This document shows positions 1-6,831 of a stretch of 34,862 nt of DNA, piece by piece. This DNA comes from SICU01 sp038045445. Lineage in GTDB: Archaea > Nanobdellota > Nanobdellia > Pacearchaeales > GW2011-AR1. The notes under the pieces are model-generated. The model saw only the letters and a list, made by a program, of their open reading frames with translations, had not been told where the DNA came from and did not search any database. The position numbers and the translations under genes were made by a program. Location: NCBI GenBank assembly GCA_038045445.1, contig JBBSYC010000028.1, positions 1 to 34,862 of the forward strand, read 5' to 3'. The first letter of the stretch is position 1, and every line of letters begins with the position of its first letter.

Positions 1-70
1 AGTACACGAAATTATAGGGTTAGTACCCCATGCAAGAATATTAGGATACTACAATTGTAATTTCTAAAGG

Positions 71-82
71 AAATATTTATAA
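71..82 (+). promoter_or_regulatory. TATA-like box for the first gene
   Basis: The AT-rich string aaatatttataa lies about 28 bases before the ATG at 105. This is the archaeal TATA-to-start distance and implies a leaderless or near-leaderless mRNA. It favours the ATG at 105 over the in-frame TTG at 99. Confidence 0.5.
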
Positions 83-104
83 GTTGAAAAGTTATTAATT
101 GAAT

Positions 105-416
105 ATGTCTACACGAAAATATGAATGTGATAAATGTGAAAGAACATTCAAGACAGAAGAAGCATGTGAGGTTCATGAAGAACATTGTAATGATAAAGAA
201 CATGAAGAGAAAAAACAAGAAAAAAAGAAATCTGGAGGAGGAGCATTAATTTTAATAATAATTATCCTTCTTATCTGGGGATTTGTCGGAGGAGTCGTAG
301 CCCAAGATGTTGGAGTAAGTTGTGATATGGGTATAGGCGAGACTTTCTGTTGGATATGGCATACGAATTATGCTGGACAGATAACTGAAGGGTTTAACGA
401 CTTATTTAGAGGATAA
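105..416 (+). CDS. Small C2H2-like zinc-finger protein with one membrane segment
   Basis: The 103-residue product starts with a Cys-x2-Cys ... His-x3-Cys pattern within residues 6-28, like a C2H2/C2HC zinc finger. A Lys/Glu-rich linker and a hydrophobic membrane segment (about residues 46-66) follow, then a short tail with two or three Cys. The membrane span puts the finger and the tail on opposite sides; the charged side is probably cytoplasmic. A poly-T stretch after the stop may end transcription. The family is not recognised and the function is unknown. The ATG start is chosen from the TATA spacing; the TTG six bases upstream is an alternative. Confidence 0.6.
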   Translation: MSTRKYECDKCERTFKTEEACEVHEEHCNDKEHEEKKQEKKKSGGGALILIIIILLIWGFVGGVVAQDVGVSCDMGIGETFCWIWHTNYAGQITEGFNDLFRG

Positions 417-559
417 TTTACATTCTATCTCTTTTCCTTGAAATTTTTTATAATATTTTTCAAGTCTAACTGTTTTATTTCAACCTTTCTGTGAATGGTA
501 TTTTATAGAAAAGAATAAAAGTAATTTGATATTAAAGTATTCGGGTAGCCCTAGTTTGC

Positions 560-590
560 ATAGGGGTTAATTTACAAAGTTAGCCCCTAT
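560..590 (-). terminator. Inverted repeat at the end of the small minus-strand gene
   Basis: Arms ATAGGGGTTAA (560-570) and TTAGCCCCTAT (580-590) pair over 11 positions with one mismatch and a 9-base loop. The right arm contains the stop codon of the gene at 580-744. It could act as a terminator or mRNA stabiliser, or be a remnant of an insertion-sequence end. Confidence 0.4.
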
Positions 591-744
591 CTTTATTTTC
601 TTTATAGAAATCATGCATTTTCTTAACCTTTTCAGCATTACCTAGGTAAGCAACCATTCTTTGTTTAAGTTTATCTCCAACTTTTTCATATTCAACTAAG
701 TAATAATATGTTTTTCCTTTAACTTTCTTTGATCTCAAGTACAT
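580..744 (-). CDS. 54-residue protein resembling the N-terminus of IS1634/IS4-type transposases
   Basis: The reading frame encodes a 54-residue protein beginning MYLRSKKVKGKTYYYLVEY, with a Gln-Arg ... Tyr-Leu-Gly segment after it. This beta-rich N-terminal pattern is typical of IS1634/IS4-type transposases, which are some 500 residues long, so only the N-terminal tenth is present. It also occurs in archaea as a stand-alone small protein. A TATA-like box at 765-776 sits about 25 bases before the ATG and a hairpin covers the stop, so it looks like a complete transcription unit rather than random debris. It may be domesticated, a relic, or an independent small DNA-binding protein. Confidence 0.55.
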   Translation of the reverse strand: MYLRSKKVKGKTYYYLVEYEKVGDKLKQRMVAYLGNAEKVKKMHDFYKENKDRG

Positions 745-748
745 GATT

Positions 749-896
749 TAGTTAGGCATATAGTCTTTATAAACCTTTCGCATATTTTCTATTTTTATAG
801 CAGTTACTGACAAATACCACTTATATACTATTCATAAATAGCTCCGTGAAACTGTATTTTCTACGCTTGAGAAAGGTTTAAATAGTTAGGCATATA
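749..896. promoter_or_regulatory. Divergent promoter region with a 14-base repeated motif
   Basis: TAGTTAGGCATATA occurs at 749-762 and 883-896. TATA-like boxes lie just outside or inside each copy: 765-776 for the minus-strand small gene and 875-884 for the ArdC operon. In both directions the motif sits right after the TATA box, over the expected transcription start region, but in opposite orientation relative to transcription. This is the layout of an operator that shuts both divergent promoters. The binding protein is unknown; the winged-helix genes at 2624-3274 are candidates. Confidence 0.45.
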
Positions 897-915
897 ATAA
901 AGAATAAGAAAAAGA

Positions 916-929
916 GAGCCCGAAGGCTC
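916..929 (+). promoter_or_regulatory. Leader hairpin before the ArdC operon
   Basis: GAGCC, loop CGAA, GGCTC forms a 5-base-pair stem in the predicted leader, 30 bases before the ATG at 959. It has no U-tract, so a role in translation or mRNA stability is more likely than termination. Confidence 0.35.
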
Positions 930-958
930 CCTTATCCCAACCGATCAAAGTTAAGACA

Positions 959-1792
959 ATGGAACAAAACAATAGTAACTATAAGAATATTTGTAAAAAC
1001 AGAATAAACGAAGCTACTAATAAGATTCTTGAAATGTTTAAAACTGGAAACGTTCCCGAAACGATAGCCATTTTAACACACCCTAAAATAAAATTACCTT
1101 CTAACAACTGGAGCCTAAGGAATAGGCTAATTATGTATTTGCAAGGCACCCAAGACGCCCGAGGCTTTAATATGTGGAAAGAGGCAGGCAGAACAATAAA
1201 AGCAGGCTCTAAGGCTCTTTATATTCTAGCTCCTTCAATAATCAAAGAAGAAAGCGAAGAGAAGGAAGAAAAATTAAAGCTGATTGGGTTTAGACCCATT
1301 CCAGTATTCAAGGCAGAGAACACACAAGGAAAGCCACTAAATTATGAAAACATACCACTCCCAGAGTTTAAGTTTTTAGAAGTTGCTAAAAGTTGGGGTT
1401 TGAGAGTTGAGGGAATAGGCTTTATTTCCAGTTATTACGGAGCATATAGTAGTTCAGAGAAAAAGATATTAATGGCTAGCCCTGAAGAAGAGGTTTTTTA
1501 TCATGAGCTATCTCATGCCTCACATGACAGGGCAGGATTATTAAATAAAAGAAATATTGTTCAAAAAGAGATAGTTGCAGAGTTTTGCTCTGCTGTTTTA
1601 TGTTATCTTGTAAATAAGAAAACTGATAGATTAGGCAATTCTTACAAGTATCTAGAATCTTATTGTGGAAATAAGCCAGTTCACGCAGAAGTATTAAACT
1701 TAATTTCGGATATTGAGAAAGTTTTAAACTTGATTCTTGAAGCAGATAGAAAACTAAAAGAGGGAAAGAATGATAATAAAAACATACTCTGA
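959..1792 (+). CDS. ArdC-like protein: N-terminal ssDNA-binding domain plus zincin metallopeptidase-like domain
   Basis: Residues about 15-120 match the ArdC N-terminal pattern (Trp-Ser-x-Arg-Asn, Gly-Thr ... Gly-Phe-x-x-Trp-Lys). Residues 182-186 are HELSH, an HExxH zinc-protease motif, with Glu208 as the likely third ligand. ArdC proteins travel on plasmids and phages, bind single-stranded DNA and protect incoming DNA from restriction. The gene overlaps the ATPase gene by 23 bases, so the two are probably translated together. It is preceded by a TATA box (875-884), the repeated operator motif and a leader hairpin. In this element it probably protects newly entered or replicating DNA. Confidence 0.8.
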   Translation: MEQNNSNYKNICKNRINEATNKILEMFKTGNVPETIAILTHPKIKLPSNNWSLRNRLIMYLQGTQDARGFNMWKEAGRTIKAGSKALYILAPSIIKEESEEKEEKLKLIGFRPIPVFKAENTQGKPLNYENIPLPEFKFLEVAKSWGLRVEGIGFISSYYGAYSSSEKKILMASPEEEVFYHELSHASHDRAGLLNKRNIVQKEIVAEFCSAVLCYLVNKKTDRLGNSYKYLESYCGNKPVHAEVLNLISDIEKVLNLILEADRKLKEGKNDNKNIL

Positions 1793-2588
1793 ACTTGCTT
1801 TTTTTGTTAATATGTTCAAAAATGGAAATGCAGACTTATTAATAGTTGAATCTAGGGGCGGACTTGGAAAGTCTCGCTTTATTGAAAGTGTTATGTCTGA
1901 AGAACCTTATTTGAGGATTTTAAGCCACGTTACACCCATGCAATTCTTTATTTTAGGTTTTCAATATAGAAATCTACCTGTGGTGATCGACGATGTGGAT
2001 GGCTTATTAAGTAATGAGGAAACCGTTAGTTTGCTTAAACAATTTTGCGAAACCATAGAAACTAAAGAGATAGCTTGGTTAACTACTCATAATCTTTTAA
2101 ATCAGCAAAATATACCGCAAAGATATGAAACAAAATCTAAGGTTTGCATATTAACTAATGATTTTAGGGAATTGACTAAAAAAATTTCTGCACTAAAAGA
2201 TCGAGGTTGGTATATAGAGTTTAAACCAAATAATGGAGAAATCTTAAATAAGATTAAAGAGATTATTTCAGGAGTGTGTAAAGATATAAGTTATGAAGAA
2301 AAACTAGAAGTTTTCAATCTGATAAGTAATTATTCTAAGTTTTGTGACTTCAGTTTAAGGACTTTTGTTAAAGGATGTCATTTATACAAAGAATGCAAGA
2401 ATAAAGGCGTTGATTGGAAGAACATTCTATTAAATGACTTGAAAATAAATCCTAAACTTGTATTCTTAAATAGTTTGCTTGATAGTCATACTGAAGACAA
2501 AGACAGAATCGAAAGCTGGGAAAAAGAAGGATATTCAAAAAGAAGCTATTATGATTATAAGCGATTATTAATGCAAAGGTGCAACTGA
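1770..2588 (+). CDS. P-loop ATPase (AAA+-like), probable replication or partition ATPase
   Basis: Residues 30-35 (GGLGKS) are a Walker A motif whose first glycine position is Ser28. Residues 71-77 (VVIDDVD) form Walker B and CILTN (126-130) is a sensor-1 candidate. The C-terminal 25 residues contain a Tyr/Arg/Lys-rich helical stretch that could bind DNA. The size and motif order fit a single-domain AAA+ ATPase such as a helicase loader or plasmid ATPase; the precise family is not clear. It follows the ArdC gene with a 23-base overlap, which suggests a joint role in handling element DNA. Confidence 0.6.
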   Translation: MIIKTYSELAFFVNMFKNGNADLLIVESRGGLGKSRFIESVMSEEPYLRILSHVTPMQFFILGFQYRNLPVVIDDVDGLLSNEETVSLLKQFCETIETKEIAWLTTHNLLNQQNIPQRYETKSKVCILTNDFRELTKKISALKDRGWYIEFKPNNGEILNKIKEIISGVCKDISYEEKLEVFNLISNYSKFCDFSLRTFVKGCHLYKECKNKGVDWKNILLNDLKINPKLVFLNSLLDSHTEDKDRIESWEKEGYSKRSYYDYKRLLMQRCN

Positions 2589-2623
2589 TTATCATTTAGG
2601 AGAATACTTTGCATTATTGCATT

Positions 2624-2926
2624 TCAACCCATGAATGAAAATATAACTTGATTAGCAACTACAAGAATGTTTATCAAAGTTAATAGAGCTATAAGATAAG
2701 TTAATTTCTCTATATCCCAGCTTTCAACTAATCTCAATCCTTCTGCAGTTAATCTCCAACTATATTTATCATCTCCTTCTTTGATTATTCCATCCTCTTC
2801 AAGAGTTAAAAGTCCCCTTTCCAGTCCTTCTTTAATTTCAAAACCATAAAATGAATGAGTAGGGTAACCTTCATACAATTTTCTAAGATACTTTCTTAAT
2901 CTATAGATTACTAAATTGTTATTCAT
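2624..2926 (-). CDS. Winged-helix protein with a C-terminal membrane segment
   Basis: The 100-residue product has a predicted winged-helix fold in residues 1-70: helices followed by LERGLLTLEEDGIIKEG and a hairpin ending RLTAEGLRLVES. The last 27 residues form one hydrophobic membrane segment. A membrane-tethered DNA-binding protein could sense the envelope state or anchor element DNA. It runs convergently with the ATPase gene and follows the regulator at 2996-3274 on the same strand with a 69-base gap. The exact role is not known. Confidence 0.55.
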   Translation of the reverse strand: MNNNLVIYRLRKYLRKLYEGYPTHSFYGFEIKEGLERGLLTLEEDGIIKEGDDKYSWRLTAEGLRLVESWDIEKLTYLIALLTLINILVVANQVIFSFMG

Positions 2927-2995
2927 TTGGTATTTTTTGAGAAAATTTTCTATTTATTTAAACATTTAAGGTCTATATCATATACTTAATCAAAA

Positions 2996-3274
2996 TTATA
3001 TTTCTTTAATCTCATCCTCAATTTTCTGGCTTTCTTCAAGTATCTCTTTTCCTAATTTTGTAATCTTATAGAACCTAAACCTTCTTTCTTTCGGATTTTC
3101 GCACTCAATTAGTTTTTGTTCTAAAAGTTCCCTTAATGATCTGCTTACATGAGACTCATACATACTCGTTCTTTTCATAAGTTGGGCAGGAGTTAAGGTT
3201 TCTTTTGATAAAAAGTCTAGAATTTTCTTACGATTCTTTGCTCTTAATACGAAAGATACTAAGGATAGGTTCAT
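2996..3274 (-). CDS. MarR/ArsR-like winged-helix transcriptional regulator
   Basis: The 92 residues are a single winged helix: LTPAQLMKRTSMYESHVSRS supplies the recognition helix and the following RRFRFYKITKLGKEILEE is the wing and last helix. The gene is divergent from the secreted-protein gene at 3361, and the 86 bases between them hold an 8-base inverted repeat around the predicted TATA box of this gene. Self-repression and control of the surface-protein genes is a reasonable inference. No ligand can be deduced. Confidence 0.75.
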   Translation of the reverse strand: MNLSLVSFVLRAKNRKKILDFLSKETLTPAQLMKRTSMYESHVSRSLRELLEQKLIECENPKERRFRFYKITKLGKEILEESQKIEDEIKEI

Positions 3275-3282
3275 AAAAAGAA

Positions 3283-3340
3283 TGGTAAGTCAGATAATAA
3301 ATACAGATAATACCTTTTCACTTACCAAAGATTTATAAGG
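3283..3340. promoter_or_regulatory. Divergent promoter with inverted-repeat operator
   Basis: TGGTAAGT (3283-3290) and ACTTACCA (3320-3327) are perfect inverted arms 29 bases apart. The spacer contains CAGATAATA twice. The reverse strand between the arms offers a TATA-like box for the regulator gene, and ATTTATAAGG (3331-3340) is the TATA-like box for the ATG at 3361. Such placement suits control of both genes by the regulator at 2996-3274. Confidence 0.45.
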
Positions 3341-3360
3341 AAAGTTTGACCTTTGAAAGC

Positions 3361-3792
3361 ATGAAGAAAATTAGCGGAATTATAGTTATTGGGATTGTTG
3401 CCTCAATCTTAGTTTTATCTATCTTTGTTAGTGCACAGTCTACAGGAACTAGTACTTTAAGTAAGATATGGCAGGTTATTTCAGAGATTAAGCAAGATAT
3501 AAGCAAGATTAAAATTTCAATTTTAGATTTAGAGCAGAAAGTAGATAATATTCATTTAGAATCTAGAATTGCTATATTTAATATAACTATAACTTCACAG
3601 GCTCAATACGGCGGAGTCAATGTATCATGTAATTCTAATGAATTTGCAACTGGTGGTGGAATAAGAAATGATGAAAGTAATGCTAATGCCTATCTTGTTG
3701 ATTTTTATCCAATTAATCAAAGAACTTGGCATGTTGGAGTTAGTGGAAATCTCGATTATGGAACTATTAGACTAGTTTGTGTGAAATATTAA
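3361..3792 (+). CDS. Secreted protein: signal peptide, coiled coil, GGG-type beta domain
   Basis: The ATG at 3361 lies 25 bases after the TATA box; the upstream TTG at 3346 would precede the expected transcript start. The 143-residue product has a signal peptide or anchor (MKK then a hydrophobic stretch to about residue 25), a short coiled coil (about 35-65), and a C-terminal domain with Cys ... Ala-Thr-Gly-Gly-Gly ... Trp-x-Val ... Cys. This pattern recurs in secreted bacterial and archaeal proteins of unknown function. It is first in a run of exported proteins and may be part of a surface appendage or fibre. Confidence 0.6.
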   Translation: MKKISGIIVIGIVASILVLSIFVSAQSTGTSTLSKIWQVISEIKQDISKIKISILDLEQKVDNIHLESRIAIFNITITSQAQYGGVNVSCNSNEFATGGGIRNDESNANAYLVDFYPINQRTWHVGVSGNLDYGTIRLVCVKY

Positions 3793-3793
3793 A

Positions 3794-4402
3794 ATGGTAA
3801 AGAAATTACACTTATTTCTATTGATTTTTATAATAATTCTCAGTTCTTTTAGCTTGACCACTAATGCAATAGCTCAATCTGCTCTTTATAGTGGATCTCC
3901 TGCAGGAAATGGTGCCTATCCATTATTTACTTCTTCAACACCGAGTATTGAAATTGAAAATACAAATGAGTTTTCAAATGAAAATGAATTATGGAGTAAG
4001 GAAAAAATATGTAAGTTTGTTAATGGGTGCTATGACTCAAAAAGAATAAATAATGGCTGTTATCCTTTTGGATATATTAAAGAAAATACTACATGTTTTA
4101 ACGGAGGCTTTGTAGAAAGAAAATCTTCAGGTGAATGCTCTTATAATTTCCAATGTTCTAGTAATTTATGTTATAATGGGTTATGTGGAGATAAAATTGA
4201 GAATATGTTTATTAGTCTTCAAAAAAGATTATCTGTAATAGAAAAATGGTATTCTATTTCAATTAATTTAAACGACCAATCAGTCAAACCATTAGGAAAT
4301 AATGAAACTTTATTAGAAAGTAAGAAAGAGAACGATACTATTGAGACTCTTGAAATCAAAGAAAGTAAAGTTTCTGGATTTTTTAAGAAATTGTTCAAAT
4401 GA
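3794..4402 (+). CDS. Secreted Cys-rich protein
   Basis: A clear signal peptide (positive N-terminus, hydrophobic to about residue 22, cleavage near AIAQS) precedes a 175-residue exported region. Residues about 75-135 contain ten Cys, with a repeated Cys-x5-Cys-x4-Cys spacing near SYNFQCSSNLCYNGLCG, so a disulfide-bonded extracellular module is likely. The C-terminus is Lys/Glu-rich and ends with an amphipathic stretch. The gene begins one base after the preceding stop and overlaps the next gene by four bases, so all are one operon. The family is not recognised. Confidence 0.55.
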   Translation: MVKKLHLFLLIFIIILSSFSLTTNAIAQSALYSGSPAGNGAYPLFTSSTPSIEIENTNEFSNENELWSKEKICKFVNGCYDSKRINNGCYPFGYIKENTTCFNGGFVERKSSGECSYNFQCSSNLCYNGLCGDKIENMFISLQKRLSVIEKWYSISINLNDQSVKPLGNNETLLESKKENDTIETLEIKESKVSGFFKKLFK

Positions 4403-4734
4403 ATAAGCAAAATGAATTGATTAAAGAACCAATTAGTAAGTGGAAAAAATACTATGTTAAGGTATTGACTTTTGTTGTTCTGATTGTTCTTATTTATACA
4501 ATGACTAATGGATTAACTCAGTTTTGGAGAGGGTATCACCAACTTGATACAGCTCAGAACTTTTTACAACTCGGCTATAAACAAGATGTTACTATTGAAG
4601 GCGAAATGACTAATCTTAAAGCAGTTTACTTAGACGGACTCAATAGAATGATTTGGGGTTTTGGTTGGCTTTGCTTTGATGTTATTCTTGGGATATCTTT
4701 AGGATGGTTAATTGGACTCAGAATTAACAAATAG
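4399..4734 (+). CDS. Small membrane protein with two transmembrane segments
   Basis: The 111-residue product has hydrophobic segments at about 22-40 and 86-107, separated by a 45-residue polar loop. The start overlaps the previous stop (ATGA). With both termini likely inside, the loop would be exposed outside. It lies between two exported proteins of the same operon and may anchor them. No family is recognised. Confidence 0.55.
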   Translation: MNKQNELIKEPISKWKKYYVKVLTFVVLIVLIYTMTNGLTQFWRGYHQLDTAQNFLQLGYKQDVTIEGEMTNLKAVYLDGLNRMIWGFGWLCFDVILGISLGWLIGLRINK

Positions 4735-4739
4735 ATAAA

Positions 4740-5330
4740 ATGGAAAACAAAGAAAAACCAAATAAAAAGAAGAATTATGGATTAGCTTTTATTTTGTTAA
4801 TAATCGGTTTATTTTTTGGTTTTTCCGCATTGAGTTCAAATGATTCAAGTAAAGAATCAAATAATCAAGTCTACCAGCCTAATCAGCAAGCTCAACAATG
4901 CAATTCTAATTGGAGTTGTAGTGATTGGAATGATTGTGAAAGTGGAACTCAAACAAGAGCATGCATGGATTCAAATAATTGTGGGACAGATTCTAACAAA
5001 CCACCAACTACACAATCCTGCATCTTAAATAAAGGGTGGCAAGACGTAAAGACATTTCAAAGTTCCTCTTCTAAAAAAACTGAAACTTTCATGATTAAAG
5101 GAGAGAAGTGGAGATTCACTTGGTCTTGTAAAAAATTAAATTCTTATGATGCAATGAATATTGGAGTTTATGAGCCAGATAACGAGGCATATACAGAATT
5201 CTTGTTTTTACAGAAGTGTCCTAATTCAGAAGAAACTACTTATGTCTATAAAGGAAATGCTGAATATTATTTTGATATACAAATAGCTAATATAGACAGC
5301 TGGAAGATTAAAGTAGAAGATTGGTATTGA
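4740..5330 (+). CDS. Membrane-anchored protein with a thrombospondin type 1 repeat
   Basis: After a Lys-rich start, residues 14-32 form a membrane anchor. Residues 54-94 match a thrombospondin type 1 repeat: Trp-Ser-Cys-Ser-x-Trp, GTQTRAC, and six Cys in all. The remaining 100 residues form a predicted beta domain with two Cys. TSP1 repeats act in adhesion in eukaryotes and are found in surface proteins of some DPANN archaea. The gene starts five bases after the previous stop. Its place in a mobile element suggests that the element alters host cell-surface contacts. Confidence 0.65.
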   Translation: MENKEKPNKKKNYGLAFILLIIGLFFGFSALSSNDSSKESNNQVYQPNQQAQQCNSNWSCSDWNDCESGTQTRACMDSNNCGTDSNKPPTTQSCILNKGWQDVKTFQSSSSKKTETFMIKGEKWRFTWSCKKLNSYDAMNIGVYEPDNEAYTEFLFLQKCPNSEETTYVYKGNAEYYFDIQIANIDSWKIKVEDWY

Positions 5331-5331
5331 T

Positions 5332-5766
5332 ATGGGGAAAAAGATTTTTAGTTATTTATCTGGAAAAATAAAAGAAAAATATGAGCAGATTAAAAAAGAC
5401 AGAGCTTTAAAAACAAAAGAGAGAGAAAAGATTCTAAGAATTAACAAACCATTAAATTATCAACAATTTAGTAAATTAAGTTCGGCACAGCGAAAGTTAT
5501 ACCTTCTTGAATGGGCTTACGAATGCAACAATTGTGGTGAAAAATGGCATTATTTAGGGGACGTTGAGAATGATATGAAATCTCAACTTTCGTCAAATAG
5601 TTGTTACCAATGTGGAAGCTGTCATAGTTGCAATTCTTTTTTTATTACCTCTGCTATAACAAGCAATGCCCAAGAACAGTTAAAAAGACAAATAAAGGGA
5701 CTTAAACAATGTCCAAAATGCGGGAGTTCAAACGCAGATTATGAAGCAAAATTCTTCAGAAGGTAA
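5332..5766 (+). CDS. Protein with two zinc ribbons
   Basis: The N-terminal 60 residues are Lys-rich and helical. Zinc-binding pairs follow: CNNCG, a cluster CYQCGSCHSC, and CPKCG near the C-terminus, spread over residues 63-132. No membrane segment is seen, so the product is probably cytoplasmic. The gene begins two bases after the TSP1 gene and overlaps the YidD-like gene by 26 bases. The function is not recognised; binding nucleic acid or protein through the ribbons is possible. Confidence 0.5.
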   Translation: MGKKIFSYLSGKIKEKYEQIKKDRALKTKEREKILRINKPLNYQQFSKLSSAQRKLYLLEWAYECNNCGEKWHYLGDVENDMKSQLSSNSCYQCGSCHSCNSFFITSAITSNAQEQLKRQIKGLKQCPKCGSSNADYEAKFFRR

Positions 5767-6001
5767 CAATTTATTAGTTCTTGTCTCTAATTTGTTTATA
5801 ACAAAGGTTTACAGATCCCATATCAAACCTTATCTTAAAAAGAAAAGAAATACACTTTGCGGTTTTTATCCTGATTGTTCAGAATATGGGCTCTTAGCAT
5901 TAAAAAAATATGGATTTGTTATTGGATGGATAAGAACAGTAAATAGAATTTTAAGGTGTAGTGGTTATAAACATAAAAATAGTTGTATAGATTTTCCTTA
6001 G
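5741..6001 (+). CDS. yidD: YidD-family membrane-protein insertion factor
   Basis: The 86-residue product carries the YidD core: a helix leading into CGFYPDCSEYGLLALKKYG and then a Trp-x-Arg ... Leu-Arg-Cys segment, with the usual tail ending in a Pro. In bacteria YidD is a small peripheral membrane protein encoded beside yidC that helps membrane-protein insertion. Here it closes an operon of exported and membrane proteins, so it may assist their insertion. The overlap with the zinc-ribbon gene suggests translational coupling. Finding it on an archaeal mobile element is unusual. Confidence 0.8.
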   Translation: MKQNSSEGNNLLVLVSNLFITKVYRSHIKPYLKKKRNTLCGFYPDCSEYGLLALKKYGFVIGWIRTVNRILRCSGYKHKNSCIDFP

Positions 6002-6075
6002 TTTTAGAGTGAACTAATAAAAAAGGCAATTAGTACTTTATCTAATGATATAAAAAAACTTAGCTATACTCGGGC

Positions 6076-6831
6076 TTAAACCTCAAATTTGAAATTAGGA
6101 TTGATCTGTTCAAGCATCGCATAGAACTTAATGATATTACCAGAAGCATGACAACCAAAACAATTAAACAACCCAAGATCCTCATTCAAAGAAAGAGAGG
6201 GGTTACTATCGGAATGAAAACAACAAACCCTTTGTTTCTTACCCAATGGACTTAATCCGAATTGGTCTGCAATAGAGATTATAGATATATTTTGTGCTAT
6301 CTTCCCTGCAAGAGTTTGGGCAAAATCTCCATTATTTACAGAACGACTTATATTTAATTTCGGTAGTTTAGGTAGTTTTGTTTTATCCCAAAGGTCAAAC
6401 TCTATTTGGTTTATTTTTCCAACATTAAACTCGCTTCTAAGAGTTTTAAGAGTTCCATACTTATAATGGGGTTTGTTTTCTTCTGCAATAGGGTGATAGG
6501 CTTCTTCGTAAGTGTTTGCTATGGAATAATCGGGTATCTTTTCATTCCAATATTCTTTAGGTATATATTTTTCAAAGAATAGCTTTCTATAAGCGGTTCC
6601 TTCTTCTTTATTTAGTCCTTCGAGGTTTGCTATATCTTTAATATGGATATGGGGGTTTTTCATTCCATCAGCATACCAAACTTCAATATGGTAACCTGCA
6701 TTAACAAGATTAATCCCTGTCTGCATGAAACATAAAAGACCTTGTTCCATCCTGTCATCAATATCTATAATTATTTCATTTATTGCTTGTTTTCTTAGAT
6801 TTTTTGCAGTAAGATAAGAAACGGAATTCAT
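6076..6831 (-). CDS. Primase: AEP catalytic domain fused to a CHC2 zinc finger
   Basis: Residues 20-25 (IIIDID) supply the Asp-x-Asp metal ligands of archaeo-eukaryotic primases. PHIHI (60-64) supplies the catalytic His motif, and NKPHYKYGTLKTL (119-131) matches the basic third motif seen also in the primase-helicase at 23611. A DnaG-type CHC2 zinc finger follows: CCFH at 203-206 and CFGC at 224-227, then Ala-Ser-Gly-Asn. DnaG proteins would continue into a Toprim domain, which is absent. The gene overlaps the SF3 helicase gene by four bases and should work with it to start replication of element A. Confidence 0.75.
   Translation of the reverse strand: MNSVSYLTAKNLRKQAINEIIIDIDDRMEQGLLCFMQTGINLVNAGYHIEVWYADGMKNPHIHIKDIANLEGLNKEEGTAYRKLFFEKYIPKEYWNEKIPDYSIANTYEEAYHPIAEENKPHYKYGTLKTLRSEFNVGKINQIEFDLWDKTKLPKLPKLNISRSVNNGDFAQTLAGKIAQNISIISIADQFGLSPLGKKQRVCCFHSDSNPSLSLNEDLGLFNCFGCHASGNIIKFYAMLEQINPNFKFEV

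Noticed and set aside
12..218. Open frame on the minus strand rich in Phe
   Set aside because: It is the shadow of the Lys/Glu-rich first gene, which has a proper promoter and motifs.
1984..1996. ATCGACGAT inside the ATPase gene resembling the shared palindrome
   Set aside because: It encodes the Walker B Val-Ile-Asp-Asp-Val and the outer bases do not match the palindrome, so it is a coding coincidence.
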